Shown here: positions 1 to 9,218 of the stretch, in pieces | How positions within the stretch are numbered: the stretch's first letter is position 1 | How the letters are laid out: every line of letters starts with the position of its first letter | NCBI GenBank assembly: GCA_964621345.1 | Contig: CAZUON010000008.1 | Location: 33,309-97,308, forward strand | DNA from: Glaciecola sp964621345 | GTDB taxonomy: Bacteria > Pseudomonadota > Gammaproteobacteria > Enterobacterales > Alteromonadaceae | DNA length: 64,000 bases | Reading direction: 5' to 3' | Translations under genes and position numbers: made by a program | Notes under the pieces: model-generated | The model's input: only the letters and a program-made list of their open reading frames with translations | Told to the model about the DNA's origin: nothing | Database searches by the model: none

Positions 1-1356
1 GGCTAAAGAGCCACACACTCTGCAATCTCCAGTACTGGGGTTTTCGGCAAAAGGGACACCATTGGCAAAGCTACCAGGGAAGCGTCCGGTGTAGAATTGA
101 TTTAAAAAATGTCGGTGGTCGTCTCCATTGATGCCTAAGTCAGCGGCAACCTCATCATCGAATGTCCAGCCGATATCGTCGTGGCAACGCACATAATTTA
201 CCCAAGCACATTGCTCCGATATATTCCCCGTTTTTTGCATAGAGGCAGTGAGCAAACGCGTTTTGCGAGTGGCTAAACTATTCCAAATCAAGGCCATCAA
301 CAGTGGGTTGTAAGAAAGCTGACATTCGTCTTTATCGATATACTTTATGACTTCGTCGGGGTGCACTATGGCTTCAGATTTAAATACAACTGCTGGGGCA
401 ACGATTTGCAAACAACGGTTAAATGCTTGAATAAGTGTATGAGCTTTAGGCTGATTTTCACAGTTAGTGCCCATTTCTTTCCAGATAAACGCAAGGGCGT
501 CTAAGCGAAGGGCATCACAACCTGCATTGGCTAAAAATAGCATTTCGTCGGTAATAGCGTTAAATACAGAGGGATTGGCGTAGTTTAAATCCCACTGAAA
601 ACTGTTGAATGTCGTCCACACCCATTTGCTTGATTGTGCGTCGTAAGTGAAGCTGCCGCGTCTTACTTGGGGGAATATCTCGCGAAGCTGCTCTTCGTAT
701 TGGTCGGGAATCTTTTTATCATCAAACATATAATAATATTGTTGATGTTCTTTACTTCCCGCTTTTGCTGCCATTGCCCAGTTATGCTCGTCGGAGGTAT
801 GGTTAAATACAAAATCGAGGACGAGGTTTATGCCTTCTTTGTTAAGCGCAGCACTCAACGCTCGTAAATCATCCATGCTACCTAGGCTCGGATTAACGCT
901 TCGATAGTCAGATACCGCATAACCACCATCGCTGTCTCCCTCTGGTGATTTATACAAGGGCATTAAGTGCAGGTAATTAACGCCGGTTTTGACAAAATAG
1001 GGAATACGCTGTTGCAGTTTTTTTAAATCGCCGCCAAATAAATCAACGTAACATGCCATACCAAGCATGTTTTCTTGCCGATACCAAGCTGGATTCGTAA
1101 GCTTAAGTTTGTCTTTATTTTTAAGAGCCACAGAGCGACTGTTAAAACCTGTAAGCAATGTGCTTACCAATGACTGCAGGTGGTAAAAGAAATCATACTG
1201 CCAACCATATACCTCGTAATAGTGTTTAAATAACGCCGGAAAATGCTCATTTAAGCGCCCTCTAAACACTTTTTGTTGAGCCGCACTTAAACCACTCATA
1301 TCGAGTTTGTCTAGTATCCGAGTGAGTGAGAGGGTGCTTTGTTCAGCAAAATTCAT
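1..1356 (-). CDS. Amylosucrase-type GH13 enzyme (3' end outside window)
   Basis: Transglucosidase or sucrose hydrolase of the GH13 subfamily 4 type, which splits sucrose and passes the glucosyl unit to a glucan or to water. 452 codons are visible from ATG at 1354-1356; the C-terminus lies beyond the window edge. An alpha-helical N-terminal domain of about 90 residues precedes the barrel. The barrel shows DFVFNHTSDEHNW, the nucleophile region DALRLDALAF, the acid/base region FKSEAIVHPDE and the third acidic motif VRCHDDIGW, all typical of amylosucrases. It is divergent from a sugar transporter and a fructokinase, which fits intracellular sucrose use with release of fructose. The exact specificity (amylosucrase or sucrose hydrolase) cannot be told from sequence. 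Confidence 0.85.
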   Translation of the reverse strand, partial: MNFAEQSTLSLTRILDKLDMSGLSAAQQKVFRGRLNEHFPALFKHYYEVYGWQYDFFYHLQSLVSTLLTGFNSRSVALKNKDKLKLTNPAWYRQENMLGMACYVDLFGGDLKKLQQRIPYFVKTGVNYLHLMPLYKSPEGDSDGGYAVSDYRSVNPSLGSMDDLRALSAALNKEGINLVLDFVFNHTSDEHNWAMAAKAGSKEHQQYYYMFDDKKIPDQYEEQLREIFPQVRRGSFTYDAQSSKWVWTTFNSFQWDLNYANPSVFNAITDEMLFLANAGCDALRLDALAFIWKEMGTNCENQPKAHTLIQAFNRCLQIVAPAVVFKSEAIVHPDEVIKYIDKDECQLSYNPLLMALIWNSLATRKTRLLTASMQKTGNISEQCAWVNYVRCHDDIGWTFDDEVAADLGINGDDHRHFLNQFYTGRFPGSFANGVPFAENPSTGDCRVCGSLA

Positions 1357-1733
1357 AGCTTGCTACCTTAATACGCGGTTATTTATAACAGCCTTTGTGA
1401 CTCATGTTCCTGCGTTAATTATTTAAAATTAAGCACCCAATTACAGCAAAGTATTTGGCGTTTACAACATATTTACAACAAAAGAAACATCTGATAGCAT
1501 AATCTTAATCGATTAAGTATCAATTGGCAAAGGCTTAACGTGCATTTATTTTGCCTTGTTTTTAGGCTTTAAAAATTGTTAAATTTTTGTGTCGATTTCA
1601 AATATTATTTTTATGTTTGTTGGGTTTACATAACATTGCAAAGTTTCCCTAGCCCTACAAATACTTGGTCGAGCACAATTATGCTCGGCCCTTTTTCTAT
1701 TCAATAGGCTAACGTACCAAGCGAGTAATTACG
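1357..1733. promoter_or_regulatory. Divergent intergenic region of the sucrose cluster
   Basis: AT-rich 377-bp spacer between the amylosucrase (leftward) and the MFS transporter (rightward). It holds a perfect palindrome at 1504-1517, listed separately. No ORF of note is seen. It must carry the promoters of both transcription units; I did not assign -35 and -10 boxes. Confidence 0.6.
1504..1517. promoter_or_regulatory. Perfect 14-bp palindrome, candidate LacI-family operator
   Basis: CTTAATCGATTAAG reads the same on both strands and has the central CG step common in LacI/GalR-type operators. It sits between the divergent amylosucrase and sugar transporter genes, where a sucrose repressor would control both. 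No regulator gene is present in the visible part of the cluster; it may lie beyond the left edge. That it is an operator is inference. Confidence 0.5.
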
Positions 1734-3017
1734 ATGACAAATAGCTCTGAAGCAAATAACCGTTTGGTCCGTTGGCTGACATTTATGATGTTTATGATGT
1801 TTGCCATGACATCAGACTCGGTAGGCGAAATTATTAAAGAGGTAAAAGTCGCCTTTGATGTGACTAATGCGCAAGCGAGTCTTATGCACTCTTTGCCTAT
1901 GTTGGGGATTGCACTCTCGGGGCTATTTTTAGGATTCTTAGCCGACAGGCTAGGCAGAAAACGTACTATTGTACTTGGCTTAGCTTTGTTCGCACTGGCG
2001 TGTTATTTGTTCATGCTTGGTGAGACCTTTTGGTTTATTGTGACTTTGATGACACTCTCTGGTGTCGCTGTAGGGGTATTTAAAACTGGCGCACTCGCAT
2101 TAATTGGCGATATTTCTAGTTCTAATAAAGAGCATACTTCTGCAATGAATGGAGCGGAGGCTTTCTTTGGTGTTGGGGCAATCATAGGGCCCTTAATTGT
2201 GGTGTATTTGATTCATCAGGGCATTTCTTGGCAATGGCTGTATGTAATTGCCGGTGGAATGTGTACTGTGCTAATCATTATGGCCAGTATGGTGAAGTAT
2301 CCTGATCATAAGCAAACACAAGTGCAGGAGGCTACAGAGCCTGCGCAAAAGGCATCGATGATCGATAGCCTTAAATTGATGAAAAACGGTTATGCCATGA
2401 GCTTCTCTATTGGTGCATTTTTATATGTAGCTGCCGAAAGTGCGATTTACGTTTGGATGCCCAGTTATTTAGTGTGCGGTGCAAGCACTGCGGCAGACAC
2501 CTTTGCTTGTTATCAAGATGAATCCACCCAGTTTCTGGCAATGTACGCAGTATCTGCATTTTTTATCTTGCGAGCGTTCGGCCGATTCCTTGGCATGTGG
2601 GTTATGGCGCGATTTAACTGGTCGCTCATTCTTATGCTCTTTAGCTTTGCGATTATGTTGTGTTTTGTTGGTGGTTTGTGGGGTGGTCCGCAGCTTGCCG
2701 TATTTTTGTTTCCCTTAAGCGGCATATTTATGTCGGTCATATATCCAACCTTTAATTCAAAGGGGATCTCTTGTTTCCCTCGTAAAATGCACGGAACAGT
2801 TGCCGGGTTAATTTTGTTCTGGACAGCAGCTGGCGCCGCAGCCGGTCCTTTTATTATGGGCTTAGTTAGCGATGCCAATGGCGGAGATGCGAAGTATGGT
2901 TTCATTGTTGCGACCGGCTTTACCATGATTTTGTTTGTGGGCTTGCTGTATAACTACTTACTAAATCCAACAGAAAAACGCCTTGCCCAAATTGAGAGAG
3001 AAGAATATGGCAGCTAA
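1734..3017 (+). CDS. MFS transporter, probable sucrose/sugar uptake
   Basis: 427-residue inner-membrane carrier of the major facilitator superfamily. About 12 hydrophobic segments are visible, and the family signature after TM2, GFLADRLGRKRT, lies at about residues 62-73. Its gene overlaps the fructokinase gene by 11 bp and is divergent from an amylosucrase. The simplest role is proton-coupled uptake of sucrose into the cytoplasm, where amylosucrase splits it and the fructose is phosphorylated. The substrate is inferred from context only; the protein alone says no more than MFS sugar or metabolite carrier. The start is ATG after a weak GAG-containing leader. Confidence 0.8.
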   Translation: MTNSSEANNRLVRWLTFMMFMMFAMTSDSVGEIIKEVKVAFDVTNAQASLMHSLPMLGIALSGLFLGFLADRLGRKRTIVLGLALFALACYLFMLGETFWFIVTLMTLSGVAVGVFKTGALALIGDISSSNKEHTSAMNGAEAFFGVGAIIGPLIVVYLIHQGISWQWLYVIAGGMCTVLIIMASMVKYPDHKQTQVQEATEPAQKASMIDSLKLMKNGYAMSFSIGAFLYVAAESAIYVWMPSYLVCGASTAADTFACYQDESTQFLAMYAVSAFFILRAFGRFLGMWVMARFNWSLILMLFSFAIMLCFVGGLWGGPQLAVFLFPLSGIFMSVIYPTFNSKGISCFPRKMHGTVAGLILFWTAAGAAAGPFIMGLVSDANGGDAKYGFIVATGFTMILFVGLLYNYLLNPTEKRLAQIEREEYGS

Positions 3018-3894
3018 CTGCACAGCTGCGATTGAAGCAGGTGGCACAAAATTTATATGTGCACTATTTGATAACAAGCGTGAACTAATTAAAAAGAAAA
3101 GGGTGGAGACGACGACACCTGAAAAGACGCTTGCTGCAGTCATCAATTTTTTTAATGAGCAAAAATCACAAGGTTATCATTTTGAGCATTTAGGTCTTGC
3201 AAGCTTTGGCCCTCTTGATTTAATGGCTAATTCTCCAAACTATGGGAGTATCACCAAAACGCCCAAAGCATATTGGAGCGATACGCCATTACTTAAAACC
3301 TTAGAGAGCAAGCTAAATGCGAAAGTGCATATCGATACAGACGTAAATGCAGCAGCCTTAGCTGAATACAAGTGGGGCGCGGGGCAAAATGCTAATGTGG
3401 CCGTATATGTCACAATCGGAACTGGCTTTGGTGGCGGTTTAGTAATAAACGGGCACACCGTAAAAGGTCTGGTGCACCCTGAAATGGGACATATGCGAGT
3501 GAAAGTGCCTGAGGGCGTTAGTGGGCATTGCCCCTTTCATGCTGATTGTGTTGAAGGCCTAGCCTCAGGTACGTCGATGCAAAAAATTTGGCAAATGAGC
3601 ACGCAAGATATGGCAGAGGATCATCCCGCTTGGGAACTGCAAGCAAATATTGTAGGCCAGTTTTGCCATAACTTGCTGATGACCTTAAGCGCCGAAAAAA
3701 TCATTCTTGGTGGTGGGGTCATGCAACAATCATTTTTGTTAGATAAAATCATTGAGCAGACTGAGCAGCAACTAGGTGCTTACTTGTCACTTCCTGAGGG
3801 AATGCCATTGACCGACATTATTGTCACTCCCGGGCTTGGTACCGAGTCAGGTTTGTTAGGAGCATTAGCTTTAGTCGAAAACGCCCTTAACTAA
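3007..3894 (+). CDS. Fructokinase, ROK family
   Basis: 295-residue sugar kinase that would phosphorylate the fructose released from sucrose to fructose-6-phosphate. It shows the N-terminal ATP-binding EAGGTKF, the GTGFGGGLVING motif, and the ROK zinc motif of fructokinases: HPEMGH followed by GHCPFHADCVEGLASG, giving a His and three Cys ligands. An in-frame ATG exists at 2983, but the ATG at 3007 is preferred because a GAGAGAAG ribosome-binding site sits just before it and it matches the normal N-terminus. It overlaps the transporter gene by 11 bp, so the two are likely translationally coupled. Confidence 0.88.
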   Translation: MAANCTAAIEAGGTKFICALFDNKRELIKKKRVETTTPEKTLAAVINFFNEQKSQGYHFEHLGLASFGPLDLMANSPNYGSITKTPKAYWSDTPLLKTLESKLNAKVHIDTDVNAAALAEYKWGAGQNANVAVYVTIGTGFGGGLVINGHTVKGLVHPEMGHMRVKVPEGVSGHCPFHADCVEGLASGTSMQKIWQMSTQDMAEDHPAWELQANIVGQFCHNLLMTLSAEKIILGGGVMQQSFLLDKIIEQTEQQLGAYLSLPEGMPLTDIIVTPGLGTESGLLGALALVENALN

Positions 3895-4084
3895 TTGATT
3901 TTTAACCTGCCTCTTAAAAGTATTACGCTTAAGGCTTTTATGACACTTTTTTTAAGATTCTTCTTTCAAAAGGAATTGCTTCACTAATTTATTGACAGCG
4001 CCGATATTCGAGAGTACAACGGCAACTTGAGCAAGGCTTGTTGTGAATATCTGTTGTTTTTAAATTTTTTTGGAGCAATTTGAC

Positions 4085-4462
4085 GTGTCTAGTTTAACAA
4101 AAGAAACGCTACTGAAGCGCCAATTCAGTGATCCTAAGAATTACCCCTATGGCTTTTCCCGTTCTGGCGATTTTTCCATTTCTGAAAGCAAAGCATTGAA
4201 TGAGTATGGATGCTTGATTGCAGCGTTGGTTGATCAACAAATCTCTCCTGCCGACAAAGAAGATGAACAATATCTTTCTTCTGCATTGGGTCAAAGTGAG
4301 CCACAAAGCGCAGCCGAGCGCGCATGGTTAAAGTACCAAAGGCGAATCAATCGACCAAAAGCCGGCAGTATTTACGGAACCAGTAAGGCCGCTGAGGCAA
4401 GTCAGGATGATGATATTCTGGCTGATGTGGAAGATAGCCTTGATATTGAGATGGACGACTAG
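4085..4462 (+). CDS. maoP: Macrodomain Ori organisation protein MaoP (DUF413)
   Basis: 125-residue small acidic protein of the DUF413/MaoP (YifE) family, which in Escherichia coli acts with the maoS site to keep the Ori macrodomain constrained. The conserved core YPYGFSRSGDFSISE and the later AERAWLKYQRRINRPK match the family closely. The C-terminus is extended and Asp/Glu-rich. The start is the GTG at 4085 with GGAG nine bases upstream; a longer reading from TTG at 4070 lacks a good ribosome-binding site. It stands alone, downstream of the sucrose operon. No maoS-like site was sought. Confidence 0.88.
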   Translation: MSSLTKETLLKRQFSDPKNYPYGFSRSGDFSISESKALNEYGCLIAALVDQQISPADKEDEQYLSSALGQSEPQSAAERAWLKYQRRINRPKAGSIYGTSKAAEASQDDDILADVEDSLDIEMDD

Positions 4463-4509
4463 CACCTCTTGGCAGCTAGGGTTATTCACCAGCTATAAAA
4501 AGGTGTTTG

Positions 4510-5661
4510 TTAGTAGCCAGTAAGCTCTAAAAACCCCTGTCCCGAGTGCGTGCCGCTTACCGAGACGCTTCCTTCATAATAGGGGAAGCGTGACGGGTTA
4601 TAGGCATCTTTTTTGTCGGCAATAACCGTAATATCAACCCCTTTTTGCTCTATGGCTAACTGCCAGTGTAAGGGTAAAGACTTTCCATTCACCCGAGTGT
4701 AACGCGTGATATCTAAGCTAATTTGTTCAGGTAGTAAGGTTGTCGCATTGCCTGTCGCGTCAATATAGGTCCCTGTTTGATAATTCTCTTGGTCGTTTAA
4801 ACGCATGCTAAAGGCCATGATTTTATCACCATTATCCAGATGCAAAGACATCCAATCCCACCCTGCTGTGCTGCTGTCGAGTAAGGTGGATGTCCATTCA
4901 TGATCATACCAAGCATTGCCGCGAAGTACTTTCTGGCCATCTTCGGTTGCAAGCGTCCCCGTTACATCAATAAAAGGCAATGAATAATAATGAGAGGCAT
5001 GCTTCCCCTTCTCAGATTTTACGCTATAGCCGTTGTTACCATGCAAAACAAAAGGGCCGCTTGGCGTAAGCGTTAATTCAATGTTTACCCTGTCGCTATG
5101 ACCGACAGGTAAATACTGGTTCACAGAGCTAGTGAGCTTGGCTGGGAAGAGGGAGCCGTTACCTCTTAGCCCCTGCCAACGCCATTCATCGATATGCATG
5201 GTTAAATAAGTGATTTCCAAGTTGTCAGTGCTATTTGTTTTGGGGCTTGGGTGTAAGCCAATGCCAGCATTACCTAAGCCGCCTGAGGCAAATTTTTCTT
5301 CAAACCAATGTGTGTTTTCGTTATGCAAAGAAGTATGCGCCATAAAACTTTGGCCTTGGTGCCATGAGTTTTGTTGTGCTTTGTTCGCAAATCGAAATAA
5401 GGTCCATTGAAAGGCGTAGTCTTGGTCAGATTCGTCTTTTAGATTGGCAGTCAAGTACCACCATTCAATATCAAATGCGGGGTGAGATAGATGGTCTTGT
5501 GGCAAGTTAATCACATAGTTTGGGTCGGCGACCTCACCTTGTGCCAGCAAAAAATTAGGATTTAGAGCTGAAGGACTATTTTCATCCTCAACTTTTTCAC
5601 TGCAAGCAAAAATAAGGTTACAAGCCAACAATACGCTGAGCGCTAAGGTCAATCTAGCCAT
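4510..5661 (-). CDS. AttH-type lipocalin-like lipoprotein of an ABC system
   Basis: 383-residue exported protein of the AttH / carotenoid 1,2-hydratase-like (CrtC-type, double lipocalin) family. The N-terminus is a short lipoprotein-like signal with possible lipobox Cys residues at 14 and 20 (LLAC and IFAC). Family landmarks are FDIEWWYLTANL, WTLFRFA, GNAWYDHEW and WDWMSLHL. It overlaps the upstream permease gene by 13 bp and completes an AttEFGH-type cluster with the following two genes. The substrate and role of AttEFGH systems are not established. The protein probably acts at the outer face of the inner membrane or in the periplasm. Confidence 0.8.
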   Translation of the reverse strand: MARLTLALSVLLACNLIFACSEKVEDENSPSALNPNFLLAQGEVADPNYVINLPQDHLSHPAFDIEWWYLTANLKDESDQDYAFQWTLFRFANKAQQNSWHQGQSFMAHTSLHNENTHWFEEKFASGGLGNAGIGLHPSPKTNSTDNLEITYLTMHIDEWRWQGLRGNGSLFPAKLTSSVNQYLPVGHSDRVNIELTLTPSGPFVLHGNNGYSVKSEKGKHASHYYSLPFIDVTGTLATEDGQKVLRGNAWYDHEWTSTLLDSSTAGWDWMSLHLDNGDKIMAFSMRLNDQENYQTGTYIDATGNATTLLPEQISLDITRYTRVNGKSLPLHWQLAIEQKGVDITVIADKKDAYNPSRFPYYEGSVSVSGTHSGQGFLELTGY

Positions 5662-8198
5662 TTGAGCTCCTCGGCAATACTTTGTTTAGTACTGTAAATA
5701 ATGGGTAAGCTGATGGTTGTCAGTACAATCAATAAACTGAGCAAGTAAAGCTCGAGAATATTTGTCCAATCTACAATTAAAGGGTAAGACCAATTAAAAG
5801 CATGGTAGTTAATTTGTTCAATTAAGACGTAGCTTAGCAAAATACCAAAAGGAGTAGCGGCGATTAGAGCCACCAAGCATAAGAACATATATTGCAACAA
5901 CAGCATGCCGCGACCTTGCCATGCTGATATCCCCAACGTTCTCAATAACATGGTTTGCGGACGGCTTTGTTGCATTAAGATCACAATCGTACACGCTAGC
6001 GACAGTGCAGCTACTAACAGCGTGACTAAATTCAAACTGTCGGTAATTAAAAAGGTGCGATCAAATACCATAATCGATTGTTGTACGAGTTCACTACTTT
6101 GATAAAACTGAGTCTGGGTGTCGATGCCTATTGTTTTAAGCGATTGAACAAAGGCTGCAACATTATCTGGCGTTCCAGAAACGGCAAAAACACTTGCCTG
6201 AGTCATGTCTTGTACAAACGCAGATATGGGCAATAAAATTTGCGATTTAGGATTACCGTAGTCATAAATTATCCCAGTAACCGTTAAGCGAGTAGGTTCG
6301 CCCGTGTTAGGGTGAACTAGGGTATATGAATCACCCAATGTAAGGGTATTGCGGATAGCAAACTGCTGATTAACCAAAATCCCACGACCTTGCTCAAACA
6401 GCTCCCACACCTGTTCTTGTGCCGATTCAAACACCATTGCTTGTTTAAAGTGTGGTTCAACTGGATAGCTAAATATCTCAGTGTTACTGATATCTAGTTC
6501 AGCTTCATAACGAGGGTGAAGTAAAATATCATGGCGTTGTGCTATGGACGCGAGTTGTAGATTGTGTGCCGAGTCTTGAGAATATAAGTAGTGTTCGGCA
6601 ACTAACCGTTGTTCTAACCAATTGACGGTGCTTGAGCGAAAGCTGTCTACCATTAAGTTCATGCCTATGTTACTGGTCGCGGCAATAAAAAAGGCGCAGC
6701 ATGCAATTTTTGTTTTTTTAGATAAAAACAGTGATTGAGCTAAGGTTAAGCGCGTGAGAGTAAATGTATTAGGGATTAAGTAGAGCATGCCTTTGAGGAC
6801 TTGGCCAAAGGCCGCGATAAGTAAACAACATCCACTGAAAATTAAACAAGCTGCGGCAACGAGCATGGCACTTAGGTCAGCCGAAAAAGTAAAGATGAGT
6901 GCGGCTACTGCTCCTAATCCGGCTGCGAGTAAGGTTAAGTAAATAGGTAATGTGGGGCTTTCTGGCGCCGCTTGAGTCTGACTTAAGGATTGATTGAGCT
7001 GACGGATAGGAGTGACTAGAGCAAGCGCGACACCGGCTAAAGAAATGCCTAGTACTCTTATATAAAGGCTCAACCATTGATTGTCAGCAAAGCCTAAATT
7101 AACCCGATATAAACCCTCTACGATATTGCGAATAGTCGGAGCTGCCATGACTGCGAGTTGCGAGCCCAGCAATAAGCCTAATGCACTAATGAGGATTGCA
7201 AATAAGGTAAATTCAACAGCATGTGCATATATTATTTGCCGCCTACCTATGCCCAATTGTCGAAACACTTTTAGCATGGCAAAGCGTTTAAAAATTAGAA
7301 GATTACATGCATTCATCACTATAAATAGACACACTGCGAACATTAACAATGCCATGGCCATTAAGTTAAGATAAAAGCTCTCTGTCATTTGTGGGCTGCT
7401 TTGTTCTAGGTCAAGTTTTTCGAGTGAAAGGTGACTGGGTAGACTTTCACTGAGCTGTTCATAGTTATCTGCTTGGGCTTTGTTTAGCAGAAGGATTCGC
7501 GAAATTGTTAGCTTTGGATCTAGCGCTAAAACCTCACCAATATCCATGACCACAGTGTCGGCAAGCCCCTCTATTTGCAAACCCAATAATTGAGGAAGAG
7601 CCTTACTTGCGTTAGCGTCAAAATAAAGAGTGTGGCCCTCGTCTATGCCAAGTTCCTGCATAAACTTAGGGTGTATGAGCGTTCTAGGTTCACTAAAACC
7701 TTGCGCGCGAAAGCTATTCATATCATCTTGGGAAGCGCTAGAGCTGGTGTGTGAATTGCGTTCGGAGCTTTGTGATGTCACTGCATTATCGGGCTGCGCC
7801 TCTCGCGTGACAAAAGATTGATTCATTAACGACAAATAGTCGAGTCCTAATACGCTTACTCGGCGCTGGGTCAGTTTTTCGTTATTTAAATATAAGTGCG
7901 TTTTACTTTGTATCAGGGCAATCGCGTTTGAAATACCTCGCTTTTTAAGGGCAACGTAGTCATCGAGCGTAATGACTTGTCCTTCGTTTGTAGCAACAAT
8001 TTGATGACTTGCAGAAAATAGTTGTCCGCTACTGCCGCCTGTAAAACTCTGGTTAGCACCTTGATTGATTATTAATACAGCGCTCAGCCCTGCACAAGCG
8101 ATTAAGAGTGAACACAACACCATTATTAAGTTGAACCACGTATCGCGATAGCTTCTTAACAGTAAGCGATAGGTAGTAAATGTGGATACGCCAGACAA
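5649..8198 (-). CDS. Double FtsX-type ABC permease (fused AttF/AttG-like)
   Basis: 849-residue inner-membrane protein with an N-terminal TM helix, a large periplasmic domain, three TM helices, a further multi-TM segment in the middle, a second periplasmic domain, and three C-terminal TM helices. This is two FtsX/MacB-like permease halves in one chain, the layout seen in LolC/E-like and AttF/AttG-like exporters. It lies 2 bp from the ATPase gene and overlaps the lipocalin gene, so all three are one operon read leftward. Its likely role is MacB/Lol-type mechanotransmission rather than classical transport (family knowledge); the client is unknown. Confidence 0.82.
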   Translation of the reverse strand: MSGVSTFTTYRLLLRSYRDTWFNLIMVLCSLLIACAGLSAVLIINQGANQSFTGGSSGQLFSASHQIVATNEGQVITLDDYVALKKRGISNAIALIQSKTHLYLNNEKLTQRRVSVLGLDYLSLMNQSFVTREAQPDNAVTSQSSERNSHTSSSASQDDMNSFRAQGFSEPRTLIHPKFMQELGIDEGHTLYFDANASKALPQLLGLQIEGLADTVVMDIGEVLALDPKLTISRILLLNKAQADNYEQLSESLPSHLSLEKLDLEQSSPQMTESFYLNLMAMALLMFAVCLFIVMNACNLLIFKRFAMLKVFRQLGIGRRQIIYAHAVEFTLFAILISALGLLLGSQLAVMAAPTIRNIVEGLYRVNLGFADNQWLSLYIRVLGISLAGVALALVTPIRQLNQSLSQTQAAPESPTLPIYLTLLAAGLGAVAALIFTFSADLSAMLVAAACLIFSGCCLLIAAFGQVLKGMLYLIPNTFTLTRLTLAQSLFLSKKTKIACCAFFIAATSNIGMNLMVDSFRSSTVNWLEQRLVAEHYLYSQDSAHNLQLASIAQRHDILLHPRYEAELDISNTEIFSYPVEPHFKQAMVFESAQEQVWELFEQGRGILVNQQFAIRNTLTLGDSYTLVHPNTGEPTRLTVTGIIYDYGNPKSQILLPISAFVQDMTQASVFAVSGTPDNVAAFVQSLKTIGIDTQTQFYQSSELVQQSIMVFDRTFLITDSLNLVTLLVAALSLACTIVILMQQSRPQTMLLRTLGISAWQGRGMLLLQYMFLCLVALIAATPFGILLSYVLIEQINYHAFNWSYPLIVDWTNILELYLLSLLIVLTTISLPIIYSTKQSIAEELKWLD

Positions 8199-8200
8199 GG

Positions 8201-8890
8201 TTAAAGTGCGCCAGTTGCGTTTATATTGAGTTTTTTGTCGTGCATGTAAAACGACTCATCCGCAAGTTTTGCGACCTTTTCACTGTGAGTCACTAATAGG
8301 AGAGAACTACCTACCTCTTTACAGCTTTTATACAAAAGCTCACTCACGGTATCAGAATTAGCTTCATCTAAGTTGCCGGTAGGTTCATCAGCGAGTATCA
8401 GACTTGGTTTATGTGCCAGCGCTCTGGCAATTGCGACGCGCTGCTGTTCGCCGCCCGACAGTTGTGCGGGCAGTTTATTGAGGTGCTGGCTAATATCGAG
8501 TATTTTTACGAGCGCATCAATATAATGCATGTCGATATTGTGGTTTAGCTTACTGGGTAGCGATATATTGTCGATGACTGAGATGCAATCAATCAGGTTA
8601 AATTTTTGAAAAACAAAGCCAATATGTTGGCGACGATAGTTATCGGCTTGCGTTTCGCTTAACGCGTCAATGTCGATATTTTGCTGATTTTTTGTGCGAA
8701 GGAATATACTGCCATTATCTGCAGTGTCCAGTGCGCCTACTAAATGCAATAAGGTAGATTTTCCGCAACCAGAAGCTCCTTGAATTGACGCGCTTTGTGC
8801 GCTTTTCAACGATAAACTGACACCATCTAGAATATCGATGCGTCCGTTAGCTGCCGCATAAGATTTGCTCAAATTGTCGATATGTAACAT
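8201..8890 (-). CDS. ABC ATPase, LolD/MacB class (AttE-like)
   Basis: 229-residue ATP-binding subunit. Walker A is GASGCGKST, the Q-loop is FVFQKFNLID, the signature is LSGGEQQRVAIARA, and Walker B with the D-loop is LILADEPTGNLD, the typical wording of the LolD/MacB/AttE class. It is the first gene of the leftward three-gene operon and would power the double permease that follows. The length is normal for the family. The start is ATG at 8888-8890. Confidence 0.9.
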   Translation of the reverse strand: MLHIDNLSKSYAAANGRIDILDGVSLSLKSAQSASIQGASGCGKSTLLHLVGALDTADNGSIFLRTKNQQNIDIDALSETQADNYRRQHIGFVFQKFNLIDCISVIDNISLPSKLNHNIDMHYIDALVKILDISQHLNKLPAQLSGGEQQRVAIARALAHKPSLILADEPTGNLDEANSDTVSELLYKSCKEVGSSLLLVTHSEKVAKLADESFYMHDKKLNINATGAL

Positions 8891-9218
8891 GGCGAACCTT
8901 TTGTATAAATGAAGGTGATACTGAATATTCGTAAACCTTGCTTAATACGGTGCATTACAGGCAAAGTTTAGCCTTGATTATCAATAACCCTCGCGGTAAT
9001 CTCAAAGTTGCTTACGAAGAAGGCTTCTACAGCGCCTTTACAATAATTATAATATCACCAAGCGACCGATAAATACCCGTTCATATTAGTATGAACATCC
9101 TAAAAAATGGCTATATAGGGATAAGTGTTTCGCTTTTTCTCGTTTTTATGTTTTTTCTTTGCGTCTGAGCGGTTATATTCTGTGACAAGGCAATAAGGCT
9201 AATTAAGGAGGCAATCTC
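8891..9218. promoter_or_regulatory. Divergent intergenic region, Att system // ilvI
   Basis: 328 bp between the leftward ABC operon and the rightward ilvIH operon. It holds an 18-bp hairpin or operator-like palindrome, GTTCATA-TTAG-TATGAAC, at 9079-9096, and the ilvI ribosome-binding site AGGAGG at 9206-9211. No leader peptide rich in branched-chain codons was recognised. The function of the palindrome is unknown. Confidence 0.5.

Noticed and set aside
8891..9218. Attenuator with leader peptide for ilvI
   Set aside because: No short ORF rich in Leu, Val or Ile codons and no alternative terminator pair was found.
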